Assembly: GCA_008360975.2 (NCBI GenBank)
Contig: CM039187.1
Coordinates: 20,923,495 to 20,987,494, forward strand
Length of the DNA stretch: 64,000 nucleotides
Direction: 5' to 3'
Source: Lichenostomus cassidix
Lineage: Eukaryota; Chordata; Aves; Passeriformes; Meliphagidae
In this document: positions 1 through 19,621 of the stretch, piece by piece
Layout of the letters: the number at the start of each line of letters is the position of its first letter
Position numbering within the stretch: the stretch's first letter is position 1
The notes under the pieces: generated by a model
Told to the model about the DNA's origin: nothing
Databases searched by the model: none
What the model saw: the letters and a program-made list of their open reading frames with translations, nothing else
Program-made: the position numbers and the translations under genes

Positions 1-2819
1 AGTTAACAGCCCTTTGTTATATTCTAAGGGAGATTATTTTACTCTGTTTGTAAAATGAGCTACAGTGTTCTGGGTCTTTAATTATTAAATTGGTTTTTGA
101 TTTGTGGGGTTGGAATTTCTTGACAATATGTCAATATTGAACATGATAGATACATATAAATAAGCAGGAACTGACAAAGCAATCTGTTTCATTTGTTGGA
201 AGTGCCAGCCTCTTAGGTAACTCCTTGGGGTGTAGGGCTACCATGCCTATTCACCTTCATTATCCTCTGCCCTGGATTTCAGGACATGATCAAGCAAAAA
301 ACTGCTACTCTAGGTCTTGTATAAAATGGACTGCATGTACTTTTCAGAGCTGGCAGATTTTCAATGGCTTTGTGTCTTGAGCAATGGCTTGTAAAGGTGA
401 ATGCCTGCAAGTGATTTCAGTGTCTTGGCTGTTGAATAAACTGCTTTTCTTCTCTCAAGAATAAAGTTCAGATCCTGTCAGGGGAAAAAAAAAATGAAGC
501 TGTTAGCATTTAATCAGCTGTTTGTCCAGTATTCTCTCACTTCAGAAAGGAGACCAGGAATTACTTAATTTTTAAATAAATAAATGGATAAATAAGTAGA
601 TTTTCATTACTTGTATTACTCTGTAGCTCACCTAGTAAAGAAGTATCGTAGTGCCAGTGTTTTTTATTAGATAGAAACCAACGACTAAAAAACAAAAGGT
701 CGATGGCCAAGCTGCTGCCACATGTTGCCTGTAGGAATATGAGCTTAGCCATGCCATTTTTCTAGTACCTGGGCCTTGGTAAGAGAAGTGGCTGTGTTAT
801 TTACAGTGATATAATTTATACTGCATTTGCTCTTGAAATAATTGAGCAGGAAGGATGTCAAGTTATATGCATGAGTACACCCAAAATGCATACAACAAAA
901 CCAAAACATAAGTGCTCTCTATTTAAAGCTTCTATTTCCTAGTCATAACAGTGGAAGAAATCTAAAGAAATAGTTCTCTTGTAATCCCATATCAGGTTCT
1001 GGAATTTGTAGCCTTAATAATTTTGCTTTTGTCCTAATATTTTTTCCTTCCCTAATATTTTACCTTATATGAGGCAACTGGGCAGGATATATCTTGACTT
1101 TGTGCAGAAATTCACCTAGTTCATCTTGGAGTAGAACAGGTCTCTGCTTGTTTTATTTAGAATTGCATTTCAAACACTAGCCTGGTTTCAAAAAGCCCTG
1201 CTTCTGTATTTAGTATACTGCTATTCAAATCTAGATCATGCTGACAGTAAATTTGCCCCAAAGAGTAAACTAGATAAAATATGCATATGATCAATTTAAT
1301 ATGCAATTAAACATTTTCCCTGAGCAATTAGCATCAAGACAACTAATAATTATCCTGTGCCACGCTGCAAACATTATACGCATTTATGTAGGATGACTTT
1401 GGTAATAAGTTATGGATAAAAATATGCATATATACAAACATCTGAGTAAACATAATATCATGGCAATGAAGCATGTGCTTTTCATACTGGAGTTTATTTA
1501 ATCTGCTTAAAAACAATATCTTTCCCCAAAGAATGTAAAAGTTGACATGCCCATGGGATCATGGTCTGTGAACTGCACCACTGCTTACCTTGGGGTTACA
1601 TGTGTCACCTGCTTCCTTCTAGTTGCATTGCAGTGAAAGATAAAATTTGGAGTTGGAAAATGCAATCCCATTTGAACAACTGTATATACATCTGTCAAAA
1701 CAAGTGGATACCATGTCTGGAAGTCCCTTAAGCACGTGAAGAAACTGCAGTAATGGTTTCACTTTGATCTGTGGGAGTCAGTGAATTGCTTGGAAAGGGA
1801 ATGAAGAAAAGCAACATTGTTGTTGGTACACTTGAGATTGTTTTGTGTGCCAGATTGAAGAGTGTAATTTAACAAACACAGACATAAAAATGAAAAAGTC
1901 TTCTGGCCAGAAACTGGATGTTAGGATGTTCAGATTTTGAACATGCTACTCTCATAATAGGCAAGTAAGGCAGCAGAAAAGATTAAGTTTGGAAATAAAA
2001 AAATTTGGAGCCCCTTTAAGTGTTATTGAAATATCATTTCAGATTAGTCTGAAGACAAAAGTTTTCTATGTCTTAGGTGTCAAGAAAATGGAACTGAGTT
2101 GACTTTATATAAAATCTAACTTAGAAATGTGTTTTGAATTAATTTCCCAAGGGTATGTTGCAGAAGGGGAAAAAAGAGGGCAAACCCAGTTGTAGTTGAA
2201 TGTGGAATTGTCTACATGCAGTACTGATGTTGCCTATCTGTTCAGTTTCATCTCTTTGACAGAGGTATCTGATAGATGTGTATTCCTGAAGGAACTATAT
2301 TGCCACAGGTATTAATAACCTAGCTGAAAAGTGCTAAAATAGCTTTTTTCCCTTGGTCTTTTCACTTCAAAACTATTGAAGATAGAATTTCAGGAAGTAT
2401 AAAGACTGCTTGGCCCAAGGTTATGTTTACACAATGTAGGTGATGGTCATCAGAATTACAGGAAGATGCAAAGAGAAAACTGCAGTGTATATAGGATGTA
2501 TTTACAGCTTGAGCTGTTGATAACCTGGTTAGCATAAGTACATCATAGTGGCAGCTTCTGTAGCTGGGCTCTAATCTCAGAGTGGAGAATGTATGAGGGA
2601 ACTTGAGGATAGCCTTCTTTATAGCCCAGTTATATTAATAGCCTTGGCTACAGAACTTTTTGTTATTTAAAAACACTCTTATTATTACAATGGAAAGGTG
2701 AATACATTTTTCAATTGTTTAGTCCCAGGTGCAGGACCAAAGCAGGAAACCTACAAATTAAAGAACAAATTTCCTATTCAGGAGGGAAAAGCCTTCTTTC
2801 TTCTGTAGTGCTACCACAC

Positions 2820-3413
2820 TGTGCTGTTATTGAGTAGGGCAGAGTTCTATTTTCTTTATAGTAGCTATTGTAGGACTATATTTTGGATTTATGCTGGAAA
2901 TGGTGTTGGTAATGCAGGGATAGTTTTGGTTATTTCTGAGCAGTGCTTACACAGAGTCAAGGCATCTTCTGCTTCTCACACGTCCCCACCAGTGAGGAGG
3001 CTGGAGGTGCACAAGAATTTTGGAGGGTACTTAGGCAGCTGATCCTGGCTGACCAAGGGGATGTTCCATACCATAAAATGTTATGCTCAATGTATAAAGT
3101 GGGAATAAGAAGGCAGCAGTGGGGTACACCAATGCAGGGTGCTGGTGTTTGCCTTCCCCAGTCACTATTACATGTGGAGAGCCCTGCTCTCCTGAGGGGC
3201 AATAGCTGAACATCTGCCTGCCCATGGGCTGTGGTGCATGAATTCCTTGCTATGCTTTGCTGCCCTATGTGGCTTTTGCTTTGGCTATTAAACTGTCTTT
3301 ATCTCAGTCCATGAGTTTTCCACTTTTCTGATTCTCCCCCATCCCCCTGTGGGGTGTAATGAGCGAGAAGCTGTGTGGAGCTAAGTTGCCAGCTGGGGTT
3401 AAACCCTGGCACA
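2820..3413 (+). mobile_element. Solo LTR, ERVL-like avian endogenous retrovirus
   Basis: A stretch of about 594 bases starts with TG and ends with CA. Its layout resembles a widespread avian ERVL-type LTR: a GGGCAGAGTT-like start, a central block ending in TATAAA (3093-3098), then ATTAAA (3287-3292) followed by CTGTCTTTATCTCA, and a terminal GGGGTTAAACC block. No second LTR, primer-binding site or viral gene accompanies it, so it is a solo LTR. No target-site duplication is obvious, so the ends are approximate. It lies in the same orientation as KAT6B. Recognition is from memory of the repeat family. Confidence 0.75.
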
Positions 3414-5717
3414 TAGAAATTAACACAGGATCTCAGAAGGGATGCAATTTAAATAAGTAAATTATCAGAGCTGGTTGGCAGAAACAATAGCAGGGCCTAC
3501 TCCTATCCAAGGGTTGTTTTTAGGTTGACTTCAGTAGTCCTGTGTGTCTATTGAATTTGGACTATTAGTTGGAAAGCCTCCCTTCTGTGGGTGTAGAGGC
3601 TTTAGATTCATTCTGTTGAAAATGAACGCTGAGTCTCCAGAGGACTGGGAGACTTAGCTGTAGTTTTGAGCTGTGGCTTTGCACCCTTTTCTAGATGTCT
3701 CCTGTGCTTGCTTTGGGTAGTGATTTTTCAACAGAAAGTGGTATTTTAAAATTTGCAGTGGATATAAGCTACAAAAAAAAAAAAACCAACCCGTGAATGA
3801 AGGTTGGTTTATGTGTAGCTAGTTAAGTCTAGGCTAATTTAGTACTACTGTTGCAGTTAGATGGCTTTGGGGTGTGTGAATGCAGGAGGACATGAAGGGT
3901 TTTAAACTTACGCTTTTTGCATAATTCTAGGTACCTCTTATAGTTACATTGTATATCGCAATGGTCATAGAGACATACCCTTTCAAAGTATAGGAGGGAA
4001 ATGTGAGCAGAGAAAGCCACTGTGTAGTAAGAAAATGAGTTCTATTAAAAAAAAAAAAAAACCAAAATGTGAACCTGCATTCTAGCAGTAATGATAGTCT
4101 TTGGGTGGAAAAGTTTCAGACTATAGCACTTCATCAACACACACCATTTATACAGTTAATTGACCTAAAGATGTAGTAAAGAAAGTTCACGCTCTGGTCA
4201 GTCCTCTCTTTTTGGATCTGCCCTTGTGGCAGCTTTTGCTTTGTGCTCTTTGAATGCATAGCTGTTACATTAAGGTTGGCAGCAGGTGTAATGTTTCCAC
4301 ACTTCTGCCTGTCAGGATGTGTTTGCCATCATTTGAGTTAGTGTGTACTGTTTATCATGCTTTGTGGGCATGTGGGACTAACATGGGAGCTACTGGAGAG
4401 TTACCAAAGTGTTTTAAAAAATCAGAGTTTGGTTTAACTTACAGTAATTAGTTCCTGAAACATGATGAAATTTTGGTTTTGGATGTGGAAAGTAAACTGC
4501 TTTTTACACACAGAATGGATGTAGGAAAGGGATTGCAGCTGAAAGTGCTCACAGTACCTTGTCTTGCCTGTGATTGAGAGCAGCTGCTCCAGTAGCTGAG
4601 ACAGAAATCAGTGCCTGTCACTGATTAAGCTTTTACTTTTCAATATTAATATTTTAAAAAACACTATTTAGAGATGCTACTGGTGGTATTTCTTCTTCAA
4701 AGACTTCTTTCTTTCAAACCATGGGGCAAAAAAAAGGAAAAGAAAGGAGTGCAGATAGCCCTTGAAGGTACTTTGGGAACATGTAGGTATTCTGAGAAAG
4801 CTTGCTGCTTCTGTCCTTCCTAAGGCTGTAAATAGGCTGGGACCAGGACAATGGATCTGTGTTGAAGGTCATGGCAGCTTCAGTTTTCAGTAAAATTTGC
4901 ACTTCTGTCCTGTTAAACCTGTAATTGCTTACATGTTTTTGGTCATAGGATAACTGACATCTGATGTTTGGGTATCACACATGAAGATGTGTTTTCCGGC
5001 AGGTTGTCAGGTGATGTTGAGGTGGTTCTGAAAAGGCATGGAGAGGCAGTTGCAAATGTGAACAGTTGAGGTTTTTGGTTTACTAGTCAAATTTCTTGGC
5101 AGTGTGTGTGAAACTTTTAATTCCTTTTAATGTGTGTATAACACTTAATGAGACTAGCACTTAAAACCGTAATTGTGAGTTCACAGCTAATGCTTAACAG
5201 TTTTCAGACAATCTGTTTAAAACCTCAGAGTCCTGTAGCAATGCAAGTAGTAATCTCCTTGCTTCGAGTGGGATTTATAGTTTTGGGTAACATTGCATAC
5301 TCAAAAGTAAAGTAGAATAAAACTTTACAGGCCCTAATGTGACTTCTTTGGGGGTGGGATGTTAGAGTATGCGAAATGCTTTAAGAATTTCATGACAATT
5401 ATAAATACAGTCAAATAAGCATATAAATTCCACAAGCACAGAGACTACATAGGAAAAAAAATTATTTTGGGCTGTAGTTCTGAGACAAGTCCTGGCATAA
5501 GGTAACAGAAGTCCAGCTGAATTTTTACCAAGGATTGATTTTATGCAGTGGCAAAGCCTGTTAGATTCTCAGAAAAGATAATTATGAGTCATTAAAATAA
5601 ACAAAATAATTTACTGGTTGCATAGATTACTTCTAAGTCTTTGCTTAAACATGGAAACTGCACTAGTTTAACTAATGCTAACACTATGTTCTTATTTCTA
5701 AATTGGTGATTATATGA

Positions 5718-5795
5718 AAGATGTCCTTGCCCATGGCAAGGAAGTTGGAATTAGATTTTTGTCCTTTTTAACCCAAACCATTCTATGATTCTATA
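5718..5795 (+). mobile_element. CR1 LINE 3' end fragment
   Basis: A short stretch resembles the terminal bases of a CR1 LINE: a CCTTGCCCATGGCAAGG-like block, GTTGGAATTAGAT, then AACCCAAACCATTCTATGAT. It ends in the ATTCTATGATTCTAT repeat typical of avian CR1 tails. Only the last ~80 bases remain, as expected for a heavily 5'-truncated insertion. Confidence 0.75.
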
Positions 5796-8700
5796 TTTTT
5801 GTGGACCATTTGAATGCAGAATATGTAAAGACTGTGAGAGCAGTAAGGATAGTGGGTCCGTGATGTTTCACAATGTGTAATCGTCTTTATGCCAAATAAT
5901 CAAAACTCTGTGGGATTTTCTGATGGTTTGCTTTGGGGTTTGTTTGTTTGTTTTTTGTTTATTTTAATTGGATCAATTACAAAACACTTATTGAAGGCAC
6001 TAAACCAGTATTTTTTTATTTTTAGTCTTTGTCTGTAGCAGACACTTTTATTAAACATGGGTTTTAGTCTTTTTTTCTTTAGTGACTGAAATAATGAAGC
6101 TATAAACAATATTTATTTAACATACATTCATGTAATTTTTAGTGAAAACTTTCAAGTGTTAGAATAATCACAGTCAATTATTGTTTAGAATACTTTTGAA
6201 ATGATAAATGTTGTGAAATTACATTTTGGTGTGTTTTGGTGGCACCATATTGTCATACAGTACATGGTCTTAACGCTATTTAGAGGATTGATGCACTGCA
6301 GTGGTTGTATGTATGATGTTTTAAGGGGTTGATTGACTATGGAAGTTGGATGTGTGATGCTTAAATAAGTACTGTTCAATTTCTACTTGAAAAGTAAAAT
6401 AAAAATCCAACCTATTTACAGGTACTGAGTTGATAGTCTGTTATTGCTCTTGGTCTCTGTATATATATATATTTTAAAATCCAGTTGCCTGACTGCTCTT
6501 TGTGAAGCTTCAATTTCTGAATGCAACTGCGTGTTGGTATAAGGGATGAATTTCCTGTAAATTTGATCTTACTGTAATTGGGAATATAGTTATTAGAACA
6601 AGGCAGTCTTTTAAATTTTAATGTTCAGTTTCTAGTAACCTAGCAAACTAAACTGTTTTGGAAGTTGTCATTTACTTTGTTCATAAATTTAAAGGGATGA
6701 AAAATTCTTCTCAGCTTAATTAGTTCTGTTAAAGCAATAGTATGTTATTATTCAGACCTGTCTTGAGTGACAGAGCAGACATCATACTCCTAAAGGTTTT
6801 TAATGCAAATATTAATGGGATTTTTATATAGTAGATGAAAAAGTCACTTTCCTTTTAAACTGAGGTTGAATAAAAATATTGCTGGTTCATTTGGTATGAA
6901 ATACTGCAGTGTTGAGTAACTGACTGTACTACTTCCTGTAAGAGATGAAATGGAATTAACCTTCTTGAAGTCTAATCATTGTTTTTCAAAAGATGATATG
7001 TGATAGCTATATTTTGAAGATAAACTACTGATAAGAAAGAGATTAATTTCTCTTAGAGTTCTTTTTGATTAAGGTAGGAGGTGCATTGGTGTTTGGACTG
7101 AATTCTGTTACTATAAAAAAAAAAAAACACCCCCTAAAAAAATCCACCAGCCTCCCAAAAATTAACCCCCAACCCCCTTAGTTTATGCTGATTGAGACAG
7201 CTGTTAGCCAGAAGTATTATTACCAGTATGAATTGAGGTTTGCTTTGACTGTGCAAGCTAAAGCAAAATGAAACAAGGTCTTGTTTACTGTTTACACTGC
7301 CGAGAATGTGTGTATGTTCTTAACTTTCAGTAGTTGAGAGATCAGACCTTGTAATACAGTTATTAATGTAAATGGCTTCAAAGTGTATACTGGAGCTTGT
7401 AAGTTTCTTGGAAACTTGTATATGAAGTGATAGGATTTGCGAGCTCTTTGTGATTAGTTTTGGTATGGGAGCATCAGTCTTTGTAGCCCTGAACTGCCAA
7501 CAACCTTTGTCCTTTATTTTACCTTCAGTAAAAAAAAAGGGGGGGGGTGTGTTTGAAATAGGGAAGTAAATGAATGTTGGCTAATGGCCATGTCTTTTCC
7601 TAGAGCAAAAAAATATCTTGGAAAGATAGATGAGATTGTGGGCCTGGATTTGAATGATATGTGAAGCTTTGTAAATTATTTATCAGAGCAAGCTTTTTGA
7701 AATGGCTAAAGCACTGTTATATCGAAGGGAAAGAGAATGGTATGGTTGCCAAGAGGAGATTTTTACCAGATTCCACTAGAAGAATAATCTGCCTTTTAAA
7801 ATTATCTGTATTAAACTTTAAGTAGCAGTTAAGAAATGTCCACACAATACTGCAAATTCTGTTTGAATAGCTCTGGACCTTTTTTCTGCTGCTGATTATT
7901 GGCATAGTTCATGTATTTTGGGTTTTTTTGCTAATATCATTTTGCTCCAGTAACATATTTGATAAAAGCAAAATGATGGGAAAGATCTCTTGAATTACTA
8001 TTCTTGACTGGCAAAAATAGTAACTAAGTAATTTCATTTTATTTAAATATTTATTTTAGTTATACATTGTTTTTAACAAGTGAAAAATCCTGCTAGTAAT
8101 TGCTATAAGCCTTCCCACCTATAGAATTACTGATCTCCTTTAATGACATCCTGCTAAAACTAATGAAGAACACCAATAATGCCTGTTTTTGAAGCACGAC
8201 CATTTTAGAAAGCTGTTTTATAACTTAAACAATTGTTTTTGTCCAAGTAGCAATTTCATATTTTAGCTAACCATATAAGCCATAATGGAGACCTTAGTAA
8301 GACAAAAGACTGCAGATGGTGTTTGTTCCTATTAGTTATAAGAAGGTAATAACAGTTTCCTTTTGTTGTTTATGGAAGAGAACACATATCTCCTTACTTA
8401 CAAAAAGTCTTTGTCTCTGTTTATCTTTTATGTATGTTCTTTGGGGTATACAAGTATGTCAATATTTCAGTAATTGGATTGTGAAGAGTTGAACAGTGAG
8501 CAGACCTTCTGAGGACTAAGTTTTCAGAAAAAGTACAGCGCCTGGGGGTGTGTTTATATGGAAGTATGTTTATATGTGTGCTCCTCTTATATGGCTAGGA
8601 CAAATTTACCTTCCTGGTGTCAGTATTCTTCATGGTGAAGAATATGATGATTAAATGATCATAAAGCTTAATAACTTAAAAGTAGTTTCAGTATTTCTAT

Positions 8701-9894
8701 GTTATATTGTGTTGAGATAAAAGGGCACATGGCCATGGAACTGATTCCTTCACAAGAATCCCTCAAAAACAAGCATTCCCCACTTCCCAGATCTGTAATA
8801 GAATACAGATTTATAGGTCAAGTGAAGATAGCCTGACAGCTTTCAAAGTATTGTAGCATAAAGAGGAAATGTAAAATGAAGGTAAAGCAAATAATTATGT
8901 TGATATGTTAAACTAACAGCATTGCCTACCTGAATCTGGAAACTATGAATTTGCGACAGAAACCATTTTAAATGGGTTTATTGTGATACTCTCTGCTAGA
9001 AGCCAGTCTGAGAAGGTGCTCCATTTGAGTATCCCAGTTGCATATAATTTTGTTTATTATTTATTTATATATTAATTACATACTTCCGTTTAGTCATTAG
9101 TACATTAATATTTTCTATGTTGCAGGTCAGTGTTTTCATTAAAGCTCTAAAATGCAATGCAGGAACAATAGATAGTTAACTATAATTAACTAGTAAACTA
9201 TAGATATTTAATCTCTGATAGTTTGTCATATAATTGATAAGAAAGATGGGAGGTAAATTTGTATCAATTGTGAAGTAATTCTCTGAAAAGTTCTGTGTAT
9301 TGCTTCCAGACATTGAAAGATTTGCATGTTTTTTAATTACAATTGTATATCAAAAGTGATGGGACTCATCAGACTGGAATCTGTTACATCCAGTGCTTTT
9401 ACCATAAAATGGTAGTGTCAGAGAGAGTTGCGAGTTGTATCGAATTTCCAAGTAATAAAATGTATCTTGAATTAGAGAGTTTTTAGAAGTTTTCTTTCTT
9501 CTGGAAAGGAACTATATTCATCTGTAATAAAGACTAGTTTACACCTTTATCTTTGAGCACTATTACATTTGAAGAACAAGTGATTGTGTTCAGGAGTTGC
9601 AATTGGGTGTGCAAGAATAGCATCCCAAGTTCTAATTTTTCCTTGTTTTTGTTATGCTAGTCTTGTTTTGGAGATGTTTACATGGATTAATACACAGGGT
9701 GGATTGTTGTGGGTCAACTTAAAGTTTATTAAATACATTAGGATAAAAACTTTGCTACAAAGTTAGCAAAGTGGACATTTGCCTTGGCAATTATTATGTG
9801 GTACAACAAATTATCAGGTAAAAGCCATGGAGGCTGGTGGGTTTTGGTTTGGTTTTTTTGTGTTAGCTAACTGTCTGTTTATTTTTAAATCTAG

Positions 9895-15514
<5,620 letters not shown>

Positions 15515-15647
15515 GGATGTGGATTTGCCAGGTCTGTAGACCAAAGAAGAAAGGGAGAAAGCTGCTTCATGAGAAAGCTGCGCAAATAAGGCGACGATAT
15601 GCAAAACCTATTGGACGACCGAAAAATAAATTAAAGCAACGAATGTT
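15515..15647 (+). CDS. KAT6B: KAT6B coding exon: end of PHD2 and basic linker
   Basis: This 133-base exon encodes [15 protein letters not shown], the last zinc-binding pair of PHD2, followed by a strongly basic stretch ([19 protein letters not shown]) likely to contact DNA or act in nuclear localisation. The donor is GTAGGT at 15648; using it leaves two bases of a leucine codon, which the next exon completes with its first base. An in-frame TAG follows immediately, so this donor is required for the full-length protein. Confidence 0.95.
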
Positions 15648-18600
15648 GTAGGTTTCTCTTGGTTTTTATTTCTTTAAATGTTTCTGAGAATGTAGTAAGA
15701 TAGGAGTTTGATACAGGTTTAAGCATGATTTTCAATTCTGTTTCAAGCTGGGGAAAATAGATGAGGAGTGATTTAGAATGTGTCTTTCAGCCCAATGTCT
15801 AATAACTTCTAAATTATAGTAGGTGCTTTTGGTGTCATGTCAGAAGGTGATAAATTAAGTTACAGGAATTTTTTTTCAGATCCCGTAAGTTTTTATCAAA
15901 AATTGTCCCTATAGCAGATGCAAATAAACTTCTGTATCATAACATATGCCACAGCTGTCTTTTAAGTGTAGCTTCAAATAACTGAAGTATCTACAGAAAA
16001 CCAAGTGGATAATATTAAGCTATTTATATACAACTTCAGGAGACCATTCTGCTCAAAGATCCGTTCAGAAACTGTATAAAAATTACTTTATTAGTTAATA
16101 TTAGCTCACAAAACCGATTCCAAAAAGTAAGCTATGCAAGTGATAGAGAAGTTCTGGTTTCAGTCGTGCTCTGGAATAGATTATTGTTTGAATTCAGCTG
16201 TTAAGCTGCCACTGGTTACTAGGAAAAGAGGTTACAATTCCTCTTGCTACTCAGGACTGTGTTTATCTAAGACAAGAGTGTGCTGTAATATTTTTTGGCA
16301 TCTGTCTTCCCAGGAAACACTGTAGTTGGACATTGTACGTCTTGGTTAGTGGATTGTTTAAGTAGCGTTCAAATACTGAGTTGACATTACACGGAGTATT
16401 AAACAGGAGTAGATTCTGTTAGCTACAGTAACATGTTGCCCTCCATCACATGTTCCTATCCACCTACAGCTTTCTTCCTGTACTTAAATATTATTTAACT
16501 ATTTGGCTATGTCAACTCGGCAGCTGAAAAGCTTTCTGACTCAATCAGCCACTCATTCTGTACATTGTGACATTCTTCTCTGTAGTCTAAAAACCTATCT
16601 TGTATTATTCAGAATCGCATGGGAGCTGATGTAAGACTTTGCATATTGCAAAACAAGGGTTTTTGAAGCCCATGGAGCCCATATGTGAAAATTGAAGGAA
16701 AAGTACTTTCAGTACAGGGCACTGGTCAAGTTGATGTACTTGATGCTGTGCATCTTGCTGTACTCTTTACCCTTTGTCTCTGCCAGCGTCTTTCATCTTG
16801 CCTTTTTGGTTCTTGTCCTAAAGATTCATTAGGTTGTACTAGGAAAGTAGTTCAGGACAAGAATAAAGTGTGACACTACTTGAAAGTAAAAGATGTAGCT
16901 GTGTTGGCTCATGAGGCCATGCTATTAGAGTGGGTGAAACATGGTACTTTTCCATTCTCCTCCTGAATAAATAGCTTAGGAATTTGAAGGTCATTGAAAT
17001 TTCTACATCATTGTGCGTGCATAATAAAAATACTCCCTATATCTCTAGCTATACCTCGGGCTTTAGTTGTACCTCTGGTTTTACCCTTTGAAAATACATA
17101 AGCCTTCAACCAGAGGTTAGGGCTCTGTTGTTGTTCAGCAGTGGTACACCTCATCTTAGTGCTGCTGCTGAGACACTCCAAACCATGTGCTGCTCACTTG
17201 CTTCCCCCTTCCCTTGAGAGTGGTGGGGGAGGAGAATTGAAGGCACTAAGAGTAAAGATCCCAGGCTGATATAAGAACAGTTTACTGGAAGCAGCAATGA
17301 GATAAGAAAGGAAACAGTAACAGCTACAATACCAATAATGAAGTGCACAAGATAGGCAAAACAATTCACATGTAATTATTTGGAACTAGTGTTACCTAGC
17401 CGCTCCCCGCTTTCCTGACTGGAAAAAGCCCCTTCTCCCTGGAATGGAGTCTCTTCCCTTGCCCCCAGCAATGATGTTAGGTGGTACAGAATAACTTTCA
17501 TGTCCTGGCCATGCTCCCCTCTGGCTGCTGCAAAAATTAACCCTGCCCTGACCAGAACCAGGGTTGGTTCAGATGCAGTACTGCCATCTAACTTCTCTAT
17601 GGACATGGCTCTGATTTGGGTTCCCATAGTGGATTTAGCTGCAATGTCCCCCCAACAGTAATTCTGTTTTCCTCCTTCCTCGTACATGTAGCAGAAAGGT
17701 TGAAAATGTTATGAGGGTTTTGCTGTTAGGTTTTGCTATTGAGATTCCGAGCTGCAACTTTTAAAGTAAACATCATGCTAAAGGATGCATAAGTTCTTTT
17801 AGTATTGATGATGATTATTAATATTTTCATAGTTTTCTTTGTAGCACGTGAGCTGCATGAGCATGTTACAGGAGTACTTGGGAAGCTCTTTATAAAATAA
17901 ATATTTGCAATATTGCCAGCACATTTATTTTGCTTCAGTGTCTCACGTATATATACGAACAAAGTAATCTTGTTTTGAAAAAACAGCAATTAGGAGATAG
18001 AACAAGAGAAGAGATTCTTCCTCATGAAATCCTATTTTAAAGTGATTGTGGAGTTTGGAAGACAATAGTGTCAAACAAAAAGTGTGTGGTCACATGAAAT
18101 ACGCGAAGGTTAGCGAATGCCACTTAGTCCTTGTATAGTACAAAGAAAATCTGTCCAGTGGTACTGGAATAATTTTTTGCCTGTTGACCATCTGTAGGAA
18201 GCCTTCACAGGCAAATTTCTGTGTAAGATTAACTTAAACCAGGTGTATGCTGGCCTCTGGCACTGTTGGTGATTACTGCATCTGGTACTGAGTATAGGTC
18301 TTGTGATAGACTTAAGCTTATGACACCAAAGGATTCAAAAGACTTAGAAGTTTTTGGATTTGTTGCCTCTTAGGAACTAACCAATTTTAAGGATGTGTGG
18401 GTAGAAAAGGGGCTAGTTCTTAAACTGGTGGGCCCTTAGAGGTCAGTAAACCAGATGGTAGCCCTAGGCTGTTGAATCTCTAATTAGAAGTAACCTGTTG
18501 CAATTAATTATTTCGGTATCTCAATTAAGAAGGGAAAAATCTGTGGAAGAAAACTTTCCACCGCGAAGTGAATAAGCTAACTTCAAAGAGCAGGATGGAA

Positions 18601-19621
18601 AAGGGAATGAAAGAAAGCATGTGATGCAACTGTGTAGCTTTCTTTGCCATTGTAATTTGATCATGTGTCCTGATAACTATTTCTTTTACTGCAGATATTT
18701 TTAAAAATTCTCTTTTGATCTGCTAGAATATACTACTCTTGAGTGTAGTTCCTCTCTTCAGTTATTAGCAACTATTTAAACCTGTAATTCTGCTGTCACA
18801 AATGTTGGCTTTCAATATACCCTTTTTCTTCCTAGCATTTAAATAAGATTCACCACTCTGTTTTTTCCTAACACTTTCTGTGTTAGGCCTGATTAGTTTG
18901 TGGCTTTTCTGCAAACACACCTTGGTTATAGTTTTGCTCTTTCCTTTTGCTAGTTTTGATTTTTACTATTTTTAGAATTTCTAAAGAAAAGAGTCTATTT
19001 CTTTGGTTTTATTGTAATGCTCTTAATAAACTATCTCATTTGGCTTTTACATCTTTGGTGGTAATTTTTACTGCCATACTTTACATAATCCAACAAGAAG
19101 GTGGAAAAAAATAGCAGTTCCTTGAACATTGACTGTATTGCTTTAAAGGACTAACAGACTTTCCCTAATTTTTAAGTAAATGGAGTCTGAAGTTAACTGT
19201 TTTGATATATTAACACTGAACACATTCATCTCCTCTGTATGTACAATAAACTCTATGGTGATGGAGCAGTTGTTGTGCAAATACGGTGTAATGATATTTT
19301 TTCCACAGAAGCATACTTTGGCTATGCCTAAAAGTATGTGGGAAGGCTGTATACTTGGGAGATTTGCTATGCCAGCTGCTTCCATTTATATATACTGTGG
19401 ACTATCTTTTGAAGATAAGAGGGGAGGGGGAACAAAAAGGAGAAACAGAAAAAATATAGCTGGATGTTATATCATAGTGTGAAATGTATTTCCAAAGTGT
19501 ATATGTCTTTGAATTTCTTTAAAGATTAAGTACAATGGCTTAGGTAACTTGTATAAACTGTAGTACTATTTGGCAGTAAAGATTTTGAATGCTGATTTTT
19601 ATTTTTCAAATTTTTACATAG
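15648..19621 (+). other. KAT6B intron before the large linker exon
   Basis: A 3974-base intron. It carries an LTR-like element on the minus strand near 17126-17560. I recognise nothing else in the AT-rich remainder. Confidence 0.85.
17126..17560 (-). mobile_element. Degraded LTR, ERVL-like, antisense
   Basis: Read on the minus strand, this segment begins TGGTTCTGGTCAGGGCAGGG and continues GTTAATTTTTGCAG. It later has a TAAACTGTTCTTATATCAG block and a C-rich block before its end, the same order seen in the LTR at 2820-3413. The two copies are clearly diverged. The boundaries are estimates because no target duplication is visible. No viral coding sequence flanks it. Confidence 0.55.

Larger units (their letters stand above)
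1..9894 (+). other. KAT6B upstream intron (partial)
   Basis: AT-rich non-coding sequence before the first PHD exon. It ends in a splice acceptor (TTTTTAAATCTAG). I see no reading frame resembling the N-terminal NEMM/H15 region, so those exons lie farther upstream. Recognisable contents are a solo LTR at 2820-3413 and a CR1 3' tail near 5718-5795. There are also poly(A) runs near 3773 and 4047, an (AT)n run near 6459-6472 and a C-rich tract near 7130-7180. The rest holds nothing I can name. Confidence 0.85.

Noticed and set aside
3773..4061. Two A runs followed by CC-rich sequence, considered as retrocopy tails
   Set aside because: No upstream gene-like sequence or target duplication; A runs of this kind also occur near 7110 and 32912 and look like simple sequence.
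17376..17687. 103-codon minus-strand open frame
   Set aside because: It overlaps the antisense LTR-like element and has no resemblance to a viral or host protein.
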